Assembly: GCA_002794735.1 (NCBI GenBank)
Contig: NBAZ01000003.1
Coordinates: forward strand, 186,001-250,000
From: Pyrrhoderma lamaoense
Lineage: Eukaryota; Basidiomycota; Agaricomycetes; Hymenochaetales; Hymenochaetaceae
Direction: 5' to 3'
Length of the DNA stretch: 64,000 bases
How positions within the stretch are numbered: the stretch's first letter is position 1; each line of letters begins with the position of its first letter. The notes beneath the pieces are model-generated. The model was not told the origin of the DNA. It did not search any database and saw only the letters and a program-made list of their open reading frames with translations. Shown piece after piece: positions 12,866 through 25,646 of this stretch. Both the position numbers and the translations under genes were made by a program.

Positions 12866-15622
12866 ATGGCACTCCCAGAATCTCTACGAGGTCCAATTGA
12901 CTGCTTAATGATCGACAACTTCGACTCATTCACCTGGAACCTGTACCAGTCACTGAGTCTACTGGGTACGGAGGTCACTGTCATTCGTAATGATGCTATA
13001 GACGTATCTTTGCTACCTCATCTTGATATTAAGCGTCTTATCATTCCCCTGGTCCTGGACACCCTCAACATGATTCGGGAGTTTCCCGCGACGCAGTCCG
13101 ATTTTTCACCGGGAAAGTACCTATTCTTGGAGTATGCATGGGTTTAGAAGTAATCGTCGATGTTTTTGGTGGGGAATTGGGTGAGTTGCTCTCAATCAAT
13201 CGTTTTATTGTACAATGTAGTCGTAAGGTAAGCTTGATGCGCATATAGAAACTAGCACCGGAATGCAGTTGATTGTATGCTTGGAATAAACTCATGATCT
13301 TCACTTCTTCTACTATTTCCATCAATAGCCTTACTTATACTAATACCGAGTAGCTACGCAGGTGAAATCAAGCATGGAAAGCTCAGTCCCATTCGCCATG
13401 ATGGTCGCGGAATATTCAATGGACTGCCACAATCTTTCATGTCAACAGATACCATTCTCTTAGCGCATCAGTTAAGACTGTCCCGGACGTTCTTGCTATT
13501 ACAGCTGCAACTGAAGAAAGTGGTGTAATTATGGGTGTAAGGCACAGACAATTCACGATTGAAGCGGTCCAGTATCATCCAGAGAGCGTCTTGTCAGAAC
13601 AAGGAGACTCGCTCCTTAAAAACTTCCTGAACCTACGAGGAGGTACTTGGGATGAGAACCCGGCAGTTCGTGTTACTGACCTTGCTCTTCCGCCTTTCCC
13701 TATCGATGGACCTAACGGCTCTCTTCTGCTCAATCCTCCAAGGCTAGCAGTAGCAAGCTTCCGACTATCTTAGAGAAAATTCACGCTCAACGACTCAAGG
13801 ATATTGAAGTTGCCAAGAACACCCAGGGACTTCGCCAGAAGATCTCGAGACCATGCTCTCCCTGAACTTATCCCCCCTCTCATTGATCTTGTCGAACGAA
13901 TGCGTACTACCCCGAGACGACCCCTGCACTTATGGCTGAGATAAAGCGGGCTTCTCCATCGAAGGGTCCCATAGCAATGAAAGCAAATGCTGCGCAACAA
14001 GCATTGACTTACGCCCTTGCAGGAGCCTCAGTGGTCTCTGTCTTGACTGAACCGACATGGTTCAAGGGTTCCCTTCTAGATATGCGTCTTGTGCGGCAGG
14101 CCATTGACTCACTTCCGAATCGGCCAGCTATCCTTCGCAAGGACTTCATCGTCGACGAGTATCAAATCGCTGAAGCACGCTTACATGGTGCAGACACAGT
14201 GTTACTAATCGTTGCAATGCTACCAGTACCCAGACTACGTGCTCTCTACACTTACGCCAAGCGTTTAGGTATGGAACCATTGGTCGAAGTAAACAATGCT
14301 GCGGAAATGGAGTCTGCTATCTCTCTTGGTGCTCGTGTCATTGGGGTCAACAACCGCAACCTGCATAACTTCGAAGTAGATATGGGAACCACAACTAGGC
14401 TTGTAGATATGGTTCGTGGAAAGGATATCATACTGTGTGCTTTAAGTGGTATCTCAGGTCCAGCCGATGTACGGACGTATGCGGAACAAGGTGTTAGTGC
14501 TGTGCTTATAGGTGAAGCACTAATGAGAGCCAAAGATACCCGTGCCTTTATAAAGGAATTACTAGGCTGGAGCCTACCTGTGGAAGTTCCAAAAAAGAAG
14601 CACCTCTAGTCAAGATCTGTGGCATTCGAACTGTGGAAGAAGCGTTAGCAGTTGCGGCCGCTGGAGCAGATCTACTCGGGTTAATGTTTGCGCCCTCAAG
14701 TAAGAGGCGAGTATCTCTTGATGTAGCATGTCGCATCTCCTATGCTATCCGTGAAAGACGAGCACAAGCCGAGGCGGAAGTTGCTTACGCTTCCGTTGAA
14801 CAATTTGATAATAAAGGACAGATGCGTAATACGCCGTGGTTTGTCACTCACGCCACTCGATTATCCCGGACTCTTCAAGGAGGACATGCTCGTCCGCAGC
14901 TCGTCGGTGTCTTCCAAGACCAGCCTCTTGAATACATCTTAGAAGTTGTCGCAGTCGCTCAGTTAGATGCGGTACAGCTTCACGGTTCTGAGCCTCTCCA
15001 TTGGTCAAATCAAATACCTGTCCCTGTTATTAGGGTTTTCCACGTCGGATCCAATTCTAAAGAAATTGAAGGGATCACAAGGCCAGGGTTACACAAATTC
15101 GTACTATTAGATGCTATGCGATCTGACGGACTTAGTGGGGGATCCGGTAAAACTATTGACTGGGAACTTGCTCGGGTAGTAGTTAATGCTGGTGAAGTTC
15201 CTTCATCATCGCCAACAAAGAGTCTTTCTTCGAATGGTTCTCTGACAAGCGCCGAAACACAAGATACAGCTTCGGAGCCTCCGACTCCCATGGCATCCAC
15301 GTACAACATATCTAAGCAGTCGTCAAAATTGCCCATCATCCTCGCTGGAGGATTGACACCAGAGAATGTCACCGAGGCAGTCGCACGTGTACGACCTTGG
15401 GCAGTAGATGTTTCTGGAGGTGTTGAGACTTCTGACGGTGCAGGGAAAGATATGGAGAAAGTGGTGTCATTTATCCGTGCTGCGAAAGGTCAGGCTCTTG
15501 ACCAAGCTTTGTCAGACCTGCATGCACTTGCTCAAACGCAGACTCCGAGAGCATCCACAGATGGCTATACTACTGCGTCTGACGCTAGTGAAGATTTGTC
15601 GCCTGTGCCGAATAGCGATTAA
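12866..15622 (+). CDS. TRP1: Trifunctional tryptophan biosynthesis protein
   Basis: Fusion of three enzymes of tryptophan synthesis: glutamine amidotransferase of anthranilate synthase, indole-3-glycerol-phosphate synthase and phosphoribosylanthranilate isomerase. Seen in order: [12 protein letters not shown], the SPGPGHP-type loop, nucleophile Cys in [14 protein letters not shown]; then [37 protein letters not shown]; then [32 protein letters not shown] and VDVSGGVE. One intron, 13181-13361. Seven single missing bases are inferred near 13045, 13447, 13740, 13830, 13875 (C6), 13922 (C4) and 14594 (A6). Added together they give exactly 860 residues. The last domain carries a Ser/Thr-rich insert and a Ser-rich tail of about 40 residues. 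Housekeeping gene, so the breaks are probably technical. Confidence 0.92.
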
Positions 15623-16007
15623 TAAAATGCGAATATTGATTTATTCATAGGGTATATACAATGAAATTGGAATGTATACGTGTACTTTGTACGATAGAAT
15701 ATACTGTTATAAGATCTCAAACCCATCCAATCGATCGTTAAATTTAAATCATCTCACTGTAGTGCTGCTCGTACTTCAATTAGCTTGAAATGGATAGGGT
15801 TATATATTCGAATGTAAGCCTAGAATAAACAATGATACAAATGTATGTATTTCAAATTTCATTTACGACAGGCTTTTAACTTCGACAAAGTTGTTAGAAA
15901 TTATATACATGTACTTGGTCCTGACGGGACTATAAAAGTTGTTAGATAACAGGATAAAGTAGCACACAGTATCCAGAATTAGGTACAGAATTACTCTGAT
16001 TTATTCT
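15623..16007. other. Intergenic between convergent genes
   Basis: A 3'-to-3' interval. Nothing recognised. Confidence 0.4.
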
Positions 16008-16572
16008 TCACCTTCTTCTCTCAGATCTTCTGTTGTTACTCGAACCGCTTAAGCGTGAAATCGCTTCTGTAATAGCTTTTATAATACCTCCAACTGTTGC
16101 TGCAGCCATCTGTACTACTGCTTCTTCGATGGTAGCACCGGGAGACGAAACAAACGTTATAGTATCCGATATGTCGTGACCGCCAACTTTGAATGAGTAT
16201 GTAGCTAGAAATGAGGATGGTCGAAGAGAATTAGTACTTCGCATAAAACGAATACTTATGATCTGAGAGCTCACAATCGATTTGTATCTGATTTTTGGAA
16301 TTTCGACGATATGTTAATCTATGCTTGACTTCACGTCCTAAAATTTGTGTGTTATAGGCTAGGAAAATACGTAGTGATGTACAAATTAATTAGCACTAAG
16401 GCCCTTTACGTTTTTAAGTTAAAATGTATAGTAACTAACTTTTGGTTCCTGAATCAACTGTAGTGTTTATAGTTGGTCCGTTGTAAGCACTTGAGGAGCT
16501 TGCAGTAGGTGTCCTGGGATTGTCCTTTTTTGGTTTGTCTTTGGCTTTTGGGTCGCGGCGTGGGCCTGTCAT
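16008..16572 (-). CDS. Small unrecognised protein, two exons
   Basis: Not recognised. Exon 1 (16572-16440) starts MTGPRRDPKAKDKPKK, a basic, Lys/Pro-rich start followed by Ser-rich sequence. Intron 16338-16439. Exon 2 (16337-16008) encodes a compact region with YSFKVGGHDISDTITF and a helical VVQMAAATVGGIIKAI segment, ending in a basic RRSERRR tail. The summed exon length is one base too long, so one extra base is present near 16305; removing it gives about 153 residues. No signal peptide. The basic start could suit a nuclear or RNA-associated protein, but nothing proves that. Confidence 0.45.
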
Positions 16573-17870
16573 ATTGGTCTATGGATACATCTCACTCTCT
16601 CACTCTCCCCCTTTAAATATTATTTGGGTCCGGGAAATCCCAGTATATTCCAAAGTAGCTACATTGCATATTTCCCAGAGAATTGTCTACGGAGAGATGG
16701 TTCACGCCCTGAACTCACGGATTGGTCCGTATATGTCAGAGCAAAAAGGTATTCACGAGCATATTTGGGTTTAAAGTTTTGTATTTGATAATCAGATCTA
16801 GTCTCTAATTTGCTCTAAAAACCGTAAACAAGTGATCCCTAGTACTTTGCTTTCCAATATAAATCGTGATTGATTTATACCGATCGCCCGAGCATCAGAT
16901 TTTCTTTTGGATTATCTAATACTTACCTTTCATTAAAGTGTACAACAGTATGCCTTTACTTTTTTTCACCTGATAAACTGTTGAACAATTCTAGCGACGA
17001 TGTTCAGAAACTGAAAGGCTGTGGGACCTCAGATATATGCTATCATCTATTTCTCTAGTATTATCAGCGGATCGTCTGCTTATGCGAGATCCTGATAAGA
17101 GGTGCCGATGGCTATGAGCAAAGTGATTTTATGTTTTCAAGTGTTCTAGCAATGTTGAGTACTGCGGAAAAGTAGCCATAGTTGCATGCTTCCGATTTTG
17201 CGAGCTGCTTAAGCTACGATATGGCACTTCTAGAATAGTCCAGATGTTATAACCTTCCAGTAATGCAGGTATCTTTACAGAAGGAGAAGCAGATTGAGAA
17301 CTGATTATTAGACCTTTCTGTTGGGTGTGACGAATGTGACTACTCCTGCACGAAAGGATGCCAGATAAGTCTATTCTTACTTATAACGCTTAAGTTCATG
17401 TTGAAGTCTCCAACCGATAAAGTGATTCGTGACTGATGTGACATTTAAAATAATTCATCCCTCGATGACTAATTTTGCTTCATCCGGCCGATCGATATGC
17501 ATATCAAAACACTCTCACGACGCTGTGAAGTGAAAACTAGAAAATGCAGTAAACATATCAAGAACGTAAATATTTTATATTTCAGCGTCCGGGTCAATGT
17601 ACTCCGTGCAGGCTTTGGATTGAGAAAGGCTGTGTAAATTCTTGGTGCTCCCTCCATCTTCGAGCGTTAACACAGCTTGATGCGCAGCGCCCGAGGCTAT
17701 ATTATCCGAATTCATCGCCTCACCGATACGGCATGTTCCCCCAAGCGTATAATTATAAAATGCGTATGTTCATCCACTCAACTTTACCCCGTTCCCCTTT
17801 ACAACTTGTTTTTACAGTTGCACTTGAGCACTTCCTACAAAGCTTCTTTCAATAGTCTAAAAGGATCAAC
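16573..17870. other. Intergenic, divergent
   Basis: About 1.3 kb without a supportable gene. Short open frames are present but lack domains or splice partners. The last 100 bases are CT-rich and probably form the promoter of the membrane protein at 17871. Confidence 0.45.
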
Positions 17871-18707
17871 ATGGTTCGCTCTCAAAAGTTTTTGTGCTGC
17901 TTGCCCGTAAGGCTGGGTGTATTTCTTCTATCATTTGTAGAATGCGCCTGGTCTGGAATCATTGCTGCTTCAATGTACTACTTATTATTCAGCGGAAGTA
18001 AGTGCTTATTTCCCTGGCACCTTATACTTAACCCAATACCTAACCCTTTTCCCTTTCTATCTCAGGGTATTCACTACCAACAAACGTGCATACGGCGGTC
18101 ATCATTGTGGCTGTAGTTTCAACTCTATTTTCCTTGATTTCCCTCCTTGGGTGAGTACCTACATCCTTTTGCTCATTATCAGCCTTATTTTTCTAACAAG
18201 CCATTCTCAGTTTCATCGGGTCACTATTCCGTCGCAAAGGACTCGTGAAGATATTCTCCACAACGCTCAACTGGTTGTTCGCCATCACTGTCGTCGTTGA
18301 CATTGCATGCTTGGTTCTTCTCTTTATCACATCTAAAGACACGATCAACTCGTTGTGCGAAAAGTTAGCAAACGGAAACCAAGACACCCTTGATAACTGT
18401 GAAGATTTGCCATCAAGAAGATGGTACATTCTTGGTGGCGTACTAATCAACTGGGTTATCCAACTCTGTTCGTATTCTTCTTTTTTCGCTGACAATCATG
18501 CAACTGATGATGTTATGAACATTCTTAGACCTATGCATTATCGTGGCAAAATACGTTACCCAGCTCCAAGAAGAGAAGGAAGAGAAGTGGCGTCTTTCTT
18601 CAATGAAAACTTATACCCAAGTTGCTGGTCGTGACAGTACCGATGCTTTCCACCCTCCAACTTCTTACCCTTATACGGAAAAAGCCCATTCCTACGGAAA
18701 CGTCTAA
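17871..18707 (+). CDS. Four-helix membrane protein
   Basis: Integral membrane protein of 215 residues and unknown function. Exons 17871-17997, 18066-18150, 18211-18467 and 18529-18707 join in frame without correction. Four hydrophobic helices are visible: FLLSFVECAWSGIIAASMYY, VIIVAVVSTLFSLISLLG, LNWLFAITVVVDIACLVLLF, and WYILGGVLINWVIQLYLCII (in part across the last junction). A cysteine-containing loop lies between helices 3 and 4. The C-terminus is charged, then Tyr- and Pro-rich (HPPTSYPYT), as in many small basidiomycete tetraspan proteins. The last intron (18468-18528) has the weak donor GTTCGT but restores the fourth helix and a tail. No catalytic residues are evident. Confidence 0.65.
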
Positions 18708-18935
18708 TTCATGCTTATTTCTACAATACCCCTTTCTTTCGGACTTCACCATCTGTGTTAATGTTCTTAATATTGTTGCATATATTCACGACATCTCTAT
18801 CCTCTTCATGGACTTTTGTATTGTATTCTGCACATTGTCAATTCTTACGAAATGTATCTTACTTCATTGTAGGATCATACAATATAATATGATATACTAT
18901 CATGTGTGCATGCGTGTACACGAAGCATATATTTT

Positions 18936-19929
18936 TTATATATACCCTTTCAGAATATCATCGTCTATACTGATAAATTCAACTCCGGCAACACTAAATT
19001 CGCTTTCAACTTTTCTTGTAGCCTCATCACCTCCAACGGCTCGGACACCCTCACGTATGACATAAACCTCAAAGCCAGCACGTTTTCCATCAAGCGCAGT
19101 AGCACGAACACAATAATCAGTAGCGATACCTACAACGAAAAGCGTTGTAATCTTATTTTCTCGGAGTTCTGTTGCGAGAGGGGACAGGAAGGGACCGATT
19201 CCCGGAGCACTGCCAAACCCTGAGTATGCTTCTACATCTTTCCGAGTACCCTACCAGTATCAAGATTTTTTTATCAAACCGCAGCAAGTCTTGTGAGAGA
19301 ATAAAGCACCTTTTGAATTAGGATACCTTTTTTGGAATCTAGCCAAGGCTGCAAAGAGGAAGCAATACTTTCTTCTATCTCAGCGCCGCGTGTTCCTTGT
19401 ATCTAATTTAACATGGTAGGATTATGTACTTTATAATGCGTACTGCAGTTTTGATCGGTACGAGATTGGGTACATACGCAGTGATCAGGCCACAGGGTTT
19501 GCTTAATCATGGATCCGTCAGATGAGAAAGGATCTTGAACTTCAATTGTTGAGAACACCGATTCTGAATGAGTGCTGGCACTAATAAAAATGACGGATAT
19601 AAACCACTAGAATTACAGTTAATCCTGAAGTGCTTACAATGAGACATGACCCAAAGGATGATAGTCCTTCAAGATTTGCATAGTCAAGTTTTGATTACAT
19701 ATATCTTTCATCAAACATCTTACTTGACTAGCAGCCACGAATTGCCAATGTCCCTTTAGTAATTTGTTGATAACCGGAATTACCGCATCACCATCCGCGA
19801 CGGCAAGAGAGCCTCCAGGAAGGAAGTCACTACATGAAAAGATTATATGGTCATCATCATCAAAATTATCTCATCGAATTTTTCGCACTATTGCACGTCG
19901 ACGACTATAAGCGCAGAGGGAGAACTCAT
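18936..19929 (-). CDS. PNC1: Nicotinamidase (isochorismatase family)
   Basis: Converts nicotinamide to nicotinate in the NAD salvage pathway. Several exons on the minus strand, starting at 19929 (MSSPSALIVVDVQ). Seen: the catalytic Asp in VVDVQ, DFLPGGSLAV, the zinc-site motif DYHPLGHVSFASTH with Asp and two His, LWPDHC, the catalytic Lys region IQKG, SGFG, and the nucleophile Cys in VVGIATDYCVRATALD, followed by VYVIREGVRAV. All catalytic residues are present and no frame correction was needed. The first intron probably uses the donor GTGCGA, which makes the usual QND motif read QYD here. The gene ends at 18936. Family certain; nicotinamide as substrate is by homology. Confidence 0.85.
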
Positions 19930-21086
19930 CTCAGTATATGCAAGTAGTAAACTAGTGTACCTCTATAAATGATATTTCTAATGTACTTTGTGTCGAGACT
20001 TTGGGCATGATTATATAATCGTGAACGATGGCGTGCTCGACTCTCACGACGAAATGAGAACATACAAGTACTCAAAGATGTTTTCAATCTCTCTTGACCT
20101 CCTTCCACCATTGACCTCCTTGATGTCTCTCATAGTCTTTCCCCCCGTTCCTCAGCTTCTTCCAGTCGTGCTTGACATCCACAACAACCTGGTAGCGCAG
20201 AACCTTCCTAATTAGGTAATGCTAATTGCTATGTCAGCTTTTCCTACGATCTATAGTGCAATTTTGCGTATCGCCATTGGGGCGAACTGGACGTCGTCCC
20301 TGTATGCTTAAGGGGAAATAAAACGATGTAAGTTATCTTACTGTAGAAAGTACTCTCCCATTCCGCTCTGGTCTTGGTCTCTTTCATTATCTACGGAAGA
20401 CGTCCAACATCAATGAAGGGGGCTTTCTCAAGCTTCCTCTATCATGGAGAACGACTATTTTTTTCGTCTTACGTGTCCACAAGTTCACGTGGTGCTCTTC
20501 GTCGGCCGGATCTCACTCTTCTTGAAAATTTCTGGGGTCGATATATTCTTGCTTATCGTCAATTCGGGATGACACTCCGTTGTGTGATATCTTGTTTCTT
20601 GGCCAAATGACCTGCAATTCTCTACCAAGGTCTAAGAAATGTTTTTCGTACATGATTAGATACACTATGAAATCGTCATTCAAAAAAACGGTTAAATGCT
20701 CAAACTCTCTATTTGAACTAAAATCTGGACGGAACTACTGGGATGCTATCTCTTTTTTCAGAAGGTATTTATTATCTACTTGTACGCTTATTTTCTTGCC
20801 ACGCTCTATTTGATGCTTAGAAACACTAGTTTGTCCGATAAGATTAAATCTAGGGGAGACTTCTGGTGTTCGGATTCTCGGTTTTTGTACCCTGTGTGCA
20901 GCCATTCGGGTTGCCAAATTCTCCCTTCGTGAGATCTGGGCTAATAATTTACTAAACACAATCTAAAGCTTGTACATAATTTTTTGATTGAGAATAATAT
21001 AAAAGGGAGGCACGTTCACCCCTTTTCTATCAGCTTTTTGCATCATTTTCCTTAACTTCTCACAAGACCACCAAGACTTGACCCCA
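19930..21086. promoter_or_regulatory. Divergent intergenic region with TATA box
   Basis: Separates the nicotinamidase (minus) from the Egt1-like gene (plus). A clear TATAAAA lies at 20998-21004, 83 bases before the plus-strand ATG, with a pyrimidine-rich stretch between. Open frames at 19988-20215 and 20374-20813 show no domain and are not called. Confidence 0.5.
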
Positions 21087-23329
21087 ATGCAGTCGTCACC
21101 TTCATCGTCACCTTCCTCCCATTTTTCTGTCTTATCCAACTCTTCGCGTTCGAGTCTTGAGTGTATCGAGTCTTCGTCAAAGAAGCTACAGCATCTACTC
21201 GTTGTAGCTCCTTTGTGTAGCTCTGCTTCTGAGTTTCAGACATACGTTCATTCCTTATCTCTCAACAATGGGAATTCATACATCTTGTTGGTAGTGGGGC
21301 ACACTGAGGAAAGGGGCAACTGCACTATGAATGAAGCTCTAGAGTCGTCTGGTGCTGCCCTTGGCAACCCAAATATGTTCAAGAAGTGGACTGCGATTTG
21401 TAAGACAACTCAGTCCTTGATCCCTTCGTAGTATTGTCTTTTATGATAATTCATTAGCAATGATCTGTATGAGTCGACTTCTCTTGAAGAGAACGAGTTG
21501 AAACTTGAGGTTTCGCCGGTCAATGTAAGGTCCATAAACAACTTTTTCGGCTCATCTATATCTAATATTATTATTTTTCAGATTACACGCTACGACGTTC
21601 TCAATGTCTTCTCCGAAGCAGGACTGCACGTCGTGTACAGCGAACCTTTCTCTGACGGTTGTATCTATACCCTTGAATATGCACTTTTTTCTTTCCCACC
21701 ACTGGTACGTGCACCAGAAAATCCATTTGGTCCCCCGACTCGTGAAGAGTGGAAGACTCTCTGGAAGGCATGGGATCTTGTGACATTGGGAATGATACCC
21801 CCTGAGATGCTTCACCAAAAGCCGATTGACCTCCGTCACAAGTGCCTATTTTATATTGGTCATATCCCTACGTAAGTTCTGTCTACAGTGCTTACAACTT
21901 TTATTACGCGATGACTTATCGTACTCTAGTTTCGTGAACATGCTCTTATCTCACCTGTATAAGGAACCCTATACAGATCCGAAGAACTATACAATGATCT
22001 TTGAACGTGGAATTGACCCTCACGTCGATGATCACAATCACTGCCACGTTCGTATTGTTAAATTGATCATCAGGAAGATAGGTCAAGTTGACTTGTTATG
22101 ATAATTAGAAACACTCCGAAGTGCCAGAAAAAGACGAAGACTGGCCAATCCTTGAGGACATACTGGAATATCGCGATCGAATACGCTCGCGCCTGATGCA
22201 GGTATACGACGACCTCGATTCAGGCAAGAGGCAATGGAATAGGAGCATAGGACGAGTTCTTCAGATGACGCTTGAACATGAAGGTTTCCATATTGAAGTT
22301 AGTTATTTCATCCTGTTATATGCCTTGTACATTATTTAACTCTTTCATCTTCAGACACTTTTATACATGCTGATCCAGCGTGCGGGGACGGGGACACTCC
22401 CACCTCCAGGATTTACCACTCCTCCATGGAAAGCACTAGTAAAACAATGGGCTTCGATTCCACCACCCTCCTCTCAATCAGTAACTCTCGGTCCTACTAC
22501 CATGGTAATTGGTCATGATGATTCTGAAGCTGATGATTCAGAATCAGGCCTTATGAACAATGTAAAGGACCACGGCTTTGGCTGGGATAATGAATCTCCC
22601 CGCCGTGAAGTCAAGGTCAACAAATTCCGTATTGATTGGAGACCAATTACAAACGGCGAGTTCTTAGCATTCTGGAACAAGAGTGGCCGAGTTGGCGATA
22701 TGACCCCAAGCTGGGTTGAATCAGACGGAGAAATTCTTGTTAGAACTGTGCATGGACCTGTCCCAATGTCAATAGCTGAGAACTGGCCAGTGCTCGCATC
22801 ATATGATCAACTTTCAGAATATGCTAAGTCGAAAGGAGGGCGACTTCCTACTGAGCCCGAGCTTCGTTTATACCTTGATACATACGAATCAAGCTTCGAA
22901 GAAGGTGCAAACGTTGGATTCCGAAACTGGCATCCTGTTCCGTACGTCATGCTTACTAATCACTATCGATGTTCTCATTTATATTTCATATCTGTTATCT
23001 ACAGAGCTACAGCTGGTATCGGAGGGATGAAGGGTACAAATGGAGGCGTTTGGGAGTGGACGTCAACAGTGTTTGATTCCCATCCTGGATTGTCACCGAC
23101 TAAACACTTCCCTGGGTATTCAGCGGACTTCTTCGACGGGAAACATCAAGTCGTGGTTAGTATTATGTCTTTATTTTCTTTATGTTCTAAAACATGCTTA
23201 ACGCCGCATTTATAGCTTGGAGCTTCCTACGCCACCATCCCGCGCCTTTGCCGCAGGACTGTGAGGAACTTCTATCAACATAATTATCCTTACGCATGGG
23301 TCGGTGCCAGAGTTGCTTATGATTTTTGA
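21087..23329 (+). CDS. EGT1: Egt1-like ergothioneine biosynthesis protein, truncated N-terminus
   Basis: Resembles fungal Egt1, in which an EgtD-type histidine methyltransferase is fused to a DinB plus FGE-sulfatase (EgtB-type) iron-dependent sulfoxide synthase. The EgtB half is complete: MLHQKPIDLRHKCLFYIGH, FERGIDPHVDD, the iron-binding HEGFHIETLLYML, then NGEFLAFW, GGRLPTEPELRLY, GGVWEWTSTVF, and a final YQHNYPYAWVGARVAYDF. The methyltransferase half is not: the gene begins in a Ser-rich stretch near the middle of that domain, so the first roughly 200 residues with the SAM-binding glycine motif are absent. A TATA box 83 bases before the ATG argues that the gene really starts here. One frame uncertainty remains at the first junction, near 21399-21458. 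Sulfoxide synthase activity is plausible; methylation is not. Confidence 0.8.
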
Positions 23330-24053
23330 GACTTGCTTCTTCTTTCTCTAATATATTGGGGTTTAAGGGATCCGGATTCAATGATGCTAACATTTTAATT
23401 AGCATTAAAATACTTGTAATGTATGTTATAGTGTATAAGTGTATAAGTATGATAGTAATAACATCTGCATTAGCAGAACTTTGTCATCAGCCACCATGAT
23501 CGTACTAGTCCTAAGTTTAGTATACGACACGAAGTTTTAATCTCTAAAGGTCGTATTCATGACGTAATCTATCCATATTTATTCAATATCTAGCTACTCA
23601 ATATAGACGAATTCAGGTATTTACGAATGATCATCAGGAGAGGGCGCGTTTTTCAATCTCGATTGGTTGACAACAGTTTTTTCTGTGACCACCCCGAACG
23701 ATTCCAGAGACTGTATGGAAAATACTTGGCTCGTTTTCAGTTTATTTTAACCGATATTTGTGAAACCTGCTATCCCCGATGTAAGAAGAACCGATTCATT
23801 AGATCCGGCTAAGTATGCAAATTATCTCAAGAACTATGGTTTTCAATTGACGCTTTGTCAGAAATTTGGACCTTAGTATTTTTTTTACTGTATCTTGCAA
23901 TTTGATTAGGTCTTCAAGCTTACGATAGTACGATTTTCTTAGGGAAATTACCTTCTATCTCCCATAAAAAAAGAGGAAATAGCACCTAAGAAATCACAGA
24001 CAAAATAGAAAATTTCTGAGACAAAAAGGAGCAAGCTTGTGGTACAGCCCCTA
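23330..24053. other. Intergenic
   Basis: No supportable gene. A 61-codon open frame at 23627-23812 has no recognisable motif. Confidence 0.4.
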
Positions 24054-25646
24054 ATGAAGCTATTGCATGGAATCACACGTCGGAAAACTCGTGAACAGCT
24101 TAGCTCCTACTTTGTTTCCATGCTCCCACCAGAAATACTACTTTACATATTCGAGCTTTGTCTGCCTTTGGATAAGACGACTCGAGACTTGCTCTTCTAT
24201 TCAAAGAGGTCATGGAATGGGCGACAAAGGAGCTGGATAAACATACGAGAAGCACCCCTAAACGTTTCTCACGTTTGCAGCGTTTGGAGGAACCTTTCGT
24301 TGTCATCTCCACATCTATGGGCATCGATTTGCTTTCAAGGTAGCCTTCGCAGCAGCGGCGCTGATACGGAGTTTAAAGCGATCAGTACGTTCATTGAGCG
24401 GTCGTCACCTGTTCCTATCGATATTTTTATCCGCCTGAAAGCACCTCTCGACTTTGTGCTGCTGGAGAACGACTGTGCTGTAGACCCATTCCGATGTATC
24501 AACCTACTAATGGAGCAGAAATCCCGATGGCGAAGCGTCAACCTTAATTTCGACCGGTCAGTCCTCCTCGAGCCGTTTCTGATAGTACTTGAGAACGAGG
24601 TTCTTCCTATAGAGGAGCTATATATAGACTGTACTATTTTCCGGAAAGGGCCACAACAATTTGCACCAAAGCTCTATAATCTCAAGTCCCTTTACTTCAA
24701 ATCAAAAGATAACCACTCGTTCTTGACATGGACAACAAGTCATTGTCCTCCGTTGCGAGAGTTATATATATCATACTCTGTCCCACTCAATGATTTCTTC
24801 TCCTGGTTGGATAACTGCACCACTCTAGAACGCATCAACCTAAAAAACATCTTCCTCCCACAAACAATTGATATCAATCAAAACGACTTAGTCGTCCGAC
24901 ACTTGCCGCATCTCAGAGAACTCTCGATAGGGATAGGAATCGCCCTACTTGAAGCAGAGACTGCAAGGAGGGCAGTCGACTTGATATTACAATCCGTTCA
25001 ATCCCCCATGCTCGAAAGCCTTTCTGTTTCCTTTAACAGTCGTCCAGATACGTTCGGAGATCTTGAATCTATCGTCGCTTCCTTAAGGGCATCATTAATA
25101 TCGTCGCCGTCGTCCTCGCTTAACTCTCTCCGTCTTCGTGGCTTCGGGTGCAATAAGATACACTCCATTAATATTAACGGCCCACAAGTCCTTTTTCAGC
25201 TTATGCAACTCACTCCTGATCTGCAAATGCTATTGATCGACGAAGCGTCCGAAAGAAGCATGTTTTCTCTGCTCTTCGCTGATACCAGAACCAGTACTAC
25301 CTCTGGTGCACCCAGAGCTAGTAGAATTATCGGAAGTCCTGACGTTGAGCATGTCGTGACTTCACTACGAACATGCTGGCCAGCACTCAAGACGATCCAC
25401 TTCGCAACAAAAAGGCCAGAGACGCCTCCAATACACGATTGGTTAGCATTTGTGAAATTATATTTGTCATGTAAGCCGGCGGATAGGGTGCTTAATCGCG
25501 TAGAGATCTACGTACCCGAAAACTCGCGAACAAAGGTCCAAAACGTTCTTTTAGAAGAACCCTACAAAAGCTGGAAGACAACTTGGTTTAATAACCTTGA
25601 AATTAATGTTTCAGAATATTCTGAAGAAAAAATTGATAGTGTATAG
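24054..25646 (+). CDS. F-box protein with LRR-like repeats, intronless
   Basis: An uninterrupted 530-residue frame. The F-box is seen around residues 23-75 (SMLPPEILLYIFELCLP ... VCSVWRNLSLSSPHLWASI), the basidiomycete type in which a Trp-Arg-x-x-Ala/Ser motif follows. The rest shows irregular leucine-rich segments (LRELYISYSVPLNDFFSWL, LPHLRELSIGIG, SLNSLRLRGFG) that would form an LRR-like solenoid. Such proteins are expected to bring substrates to SCF ubiquitin ligases through Skp1; the target is unknown. The start is the first ATG in frame; the frame is open further upstream only through non-ATG codons. It is paralogous to the F-box gene at 29602-31275 (shared F-I-(E/Q)-R-S and P-R-W-R-S-V type segments). 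Confidence 0.8.
   Translation: MKLLHGITRRKTREQLSSYFVSMLPPEILLYIFELCLPLDKTTRDLLFYSKRSWNGRQRSWINIREAPLNVSHVCSVWRNLSLSSPHLWASICFQGSLRSSGADTEFKAISTFIERSSPVPIDIFIRLKAPLDFVLLENDCAVDPFRCINLLMEQKSRWRSVNLNFDRSVLLEPFLIVLENEVLPIEELYIDCTIFRKGPQQFAPKLYNLKSLYFKSKDNHSFLTWTTSHCPPLRELYISYSVPLNDFFSWLDNCTTLERINLKNIFLPQTIDINQNDLVVRHLPHLRELSIGIGIALLEAETARRAVDLILQSVQSPMLESLSVSFNSRPDTFGDLESIVASLRASLISSPSSSLNSLRLRGFGCNKIHSININGPQVLFQLMQLTPDLQMLLIDEASERSMFSLLFADTRTSTTSGAPRASRIIGSPDVEHVVTSLRTCWPALKTIHFATKRPETPPIHDWLAFVKLYLSCKPADRVLNRVEIYVPENSRTKVQNVLLEEPYKSWKTTWFNNLEINVSEYSEEKIDSV

Noticed and set aside
19988..20215. 75-codon plus-strand frame upstream of the Egt1-like gene
   Set aside because: No recognisable domain, unusual composition, and it lies in a divergent promoter region.
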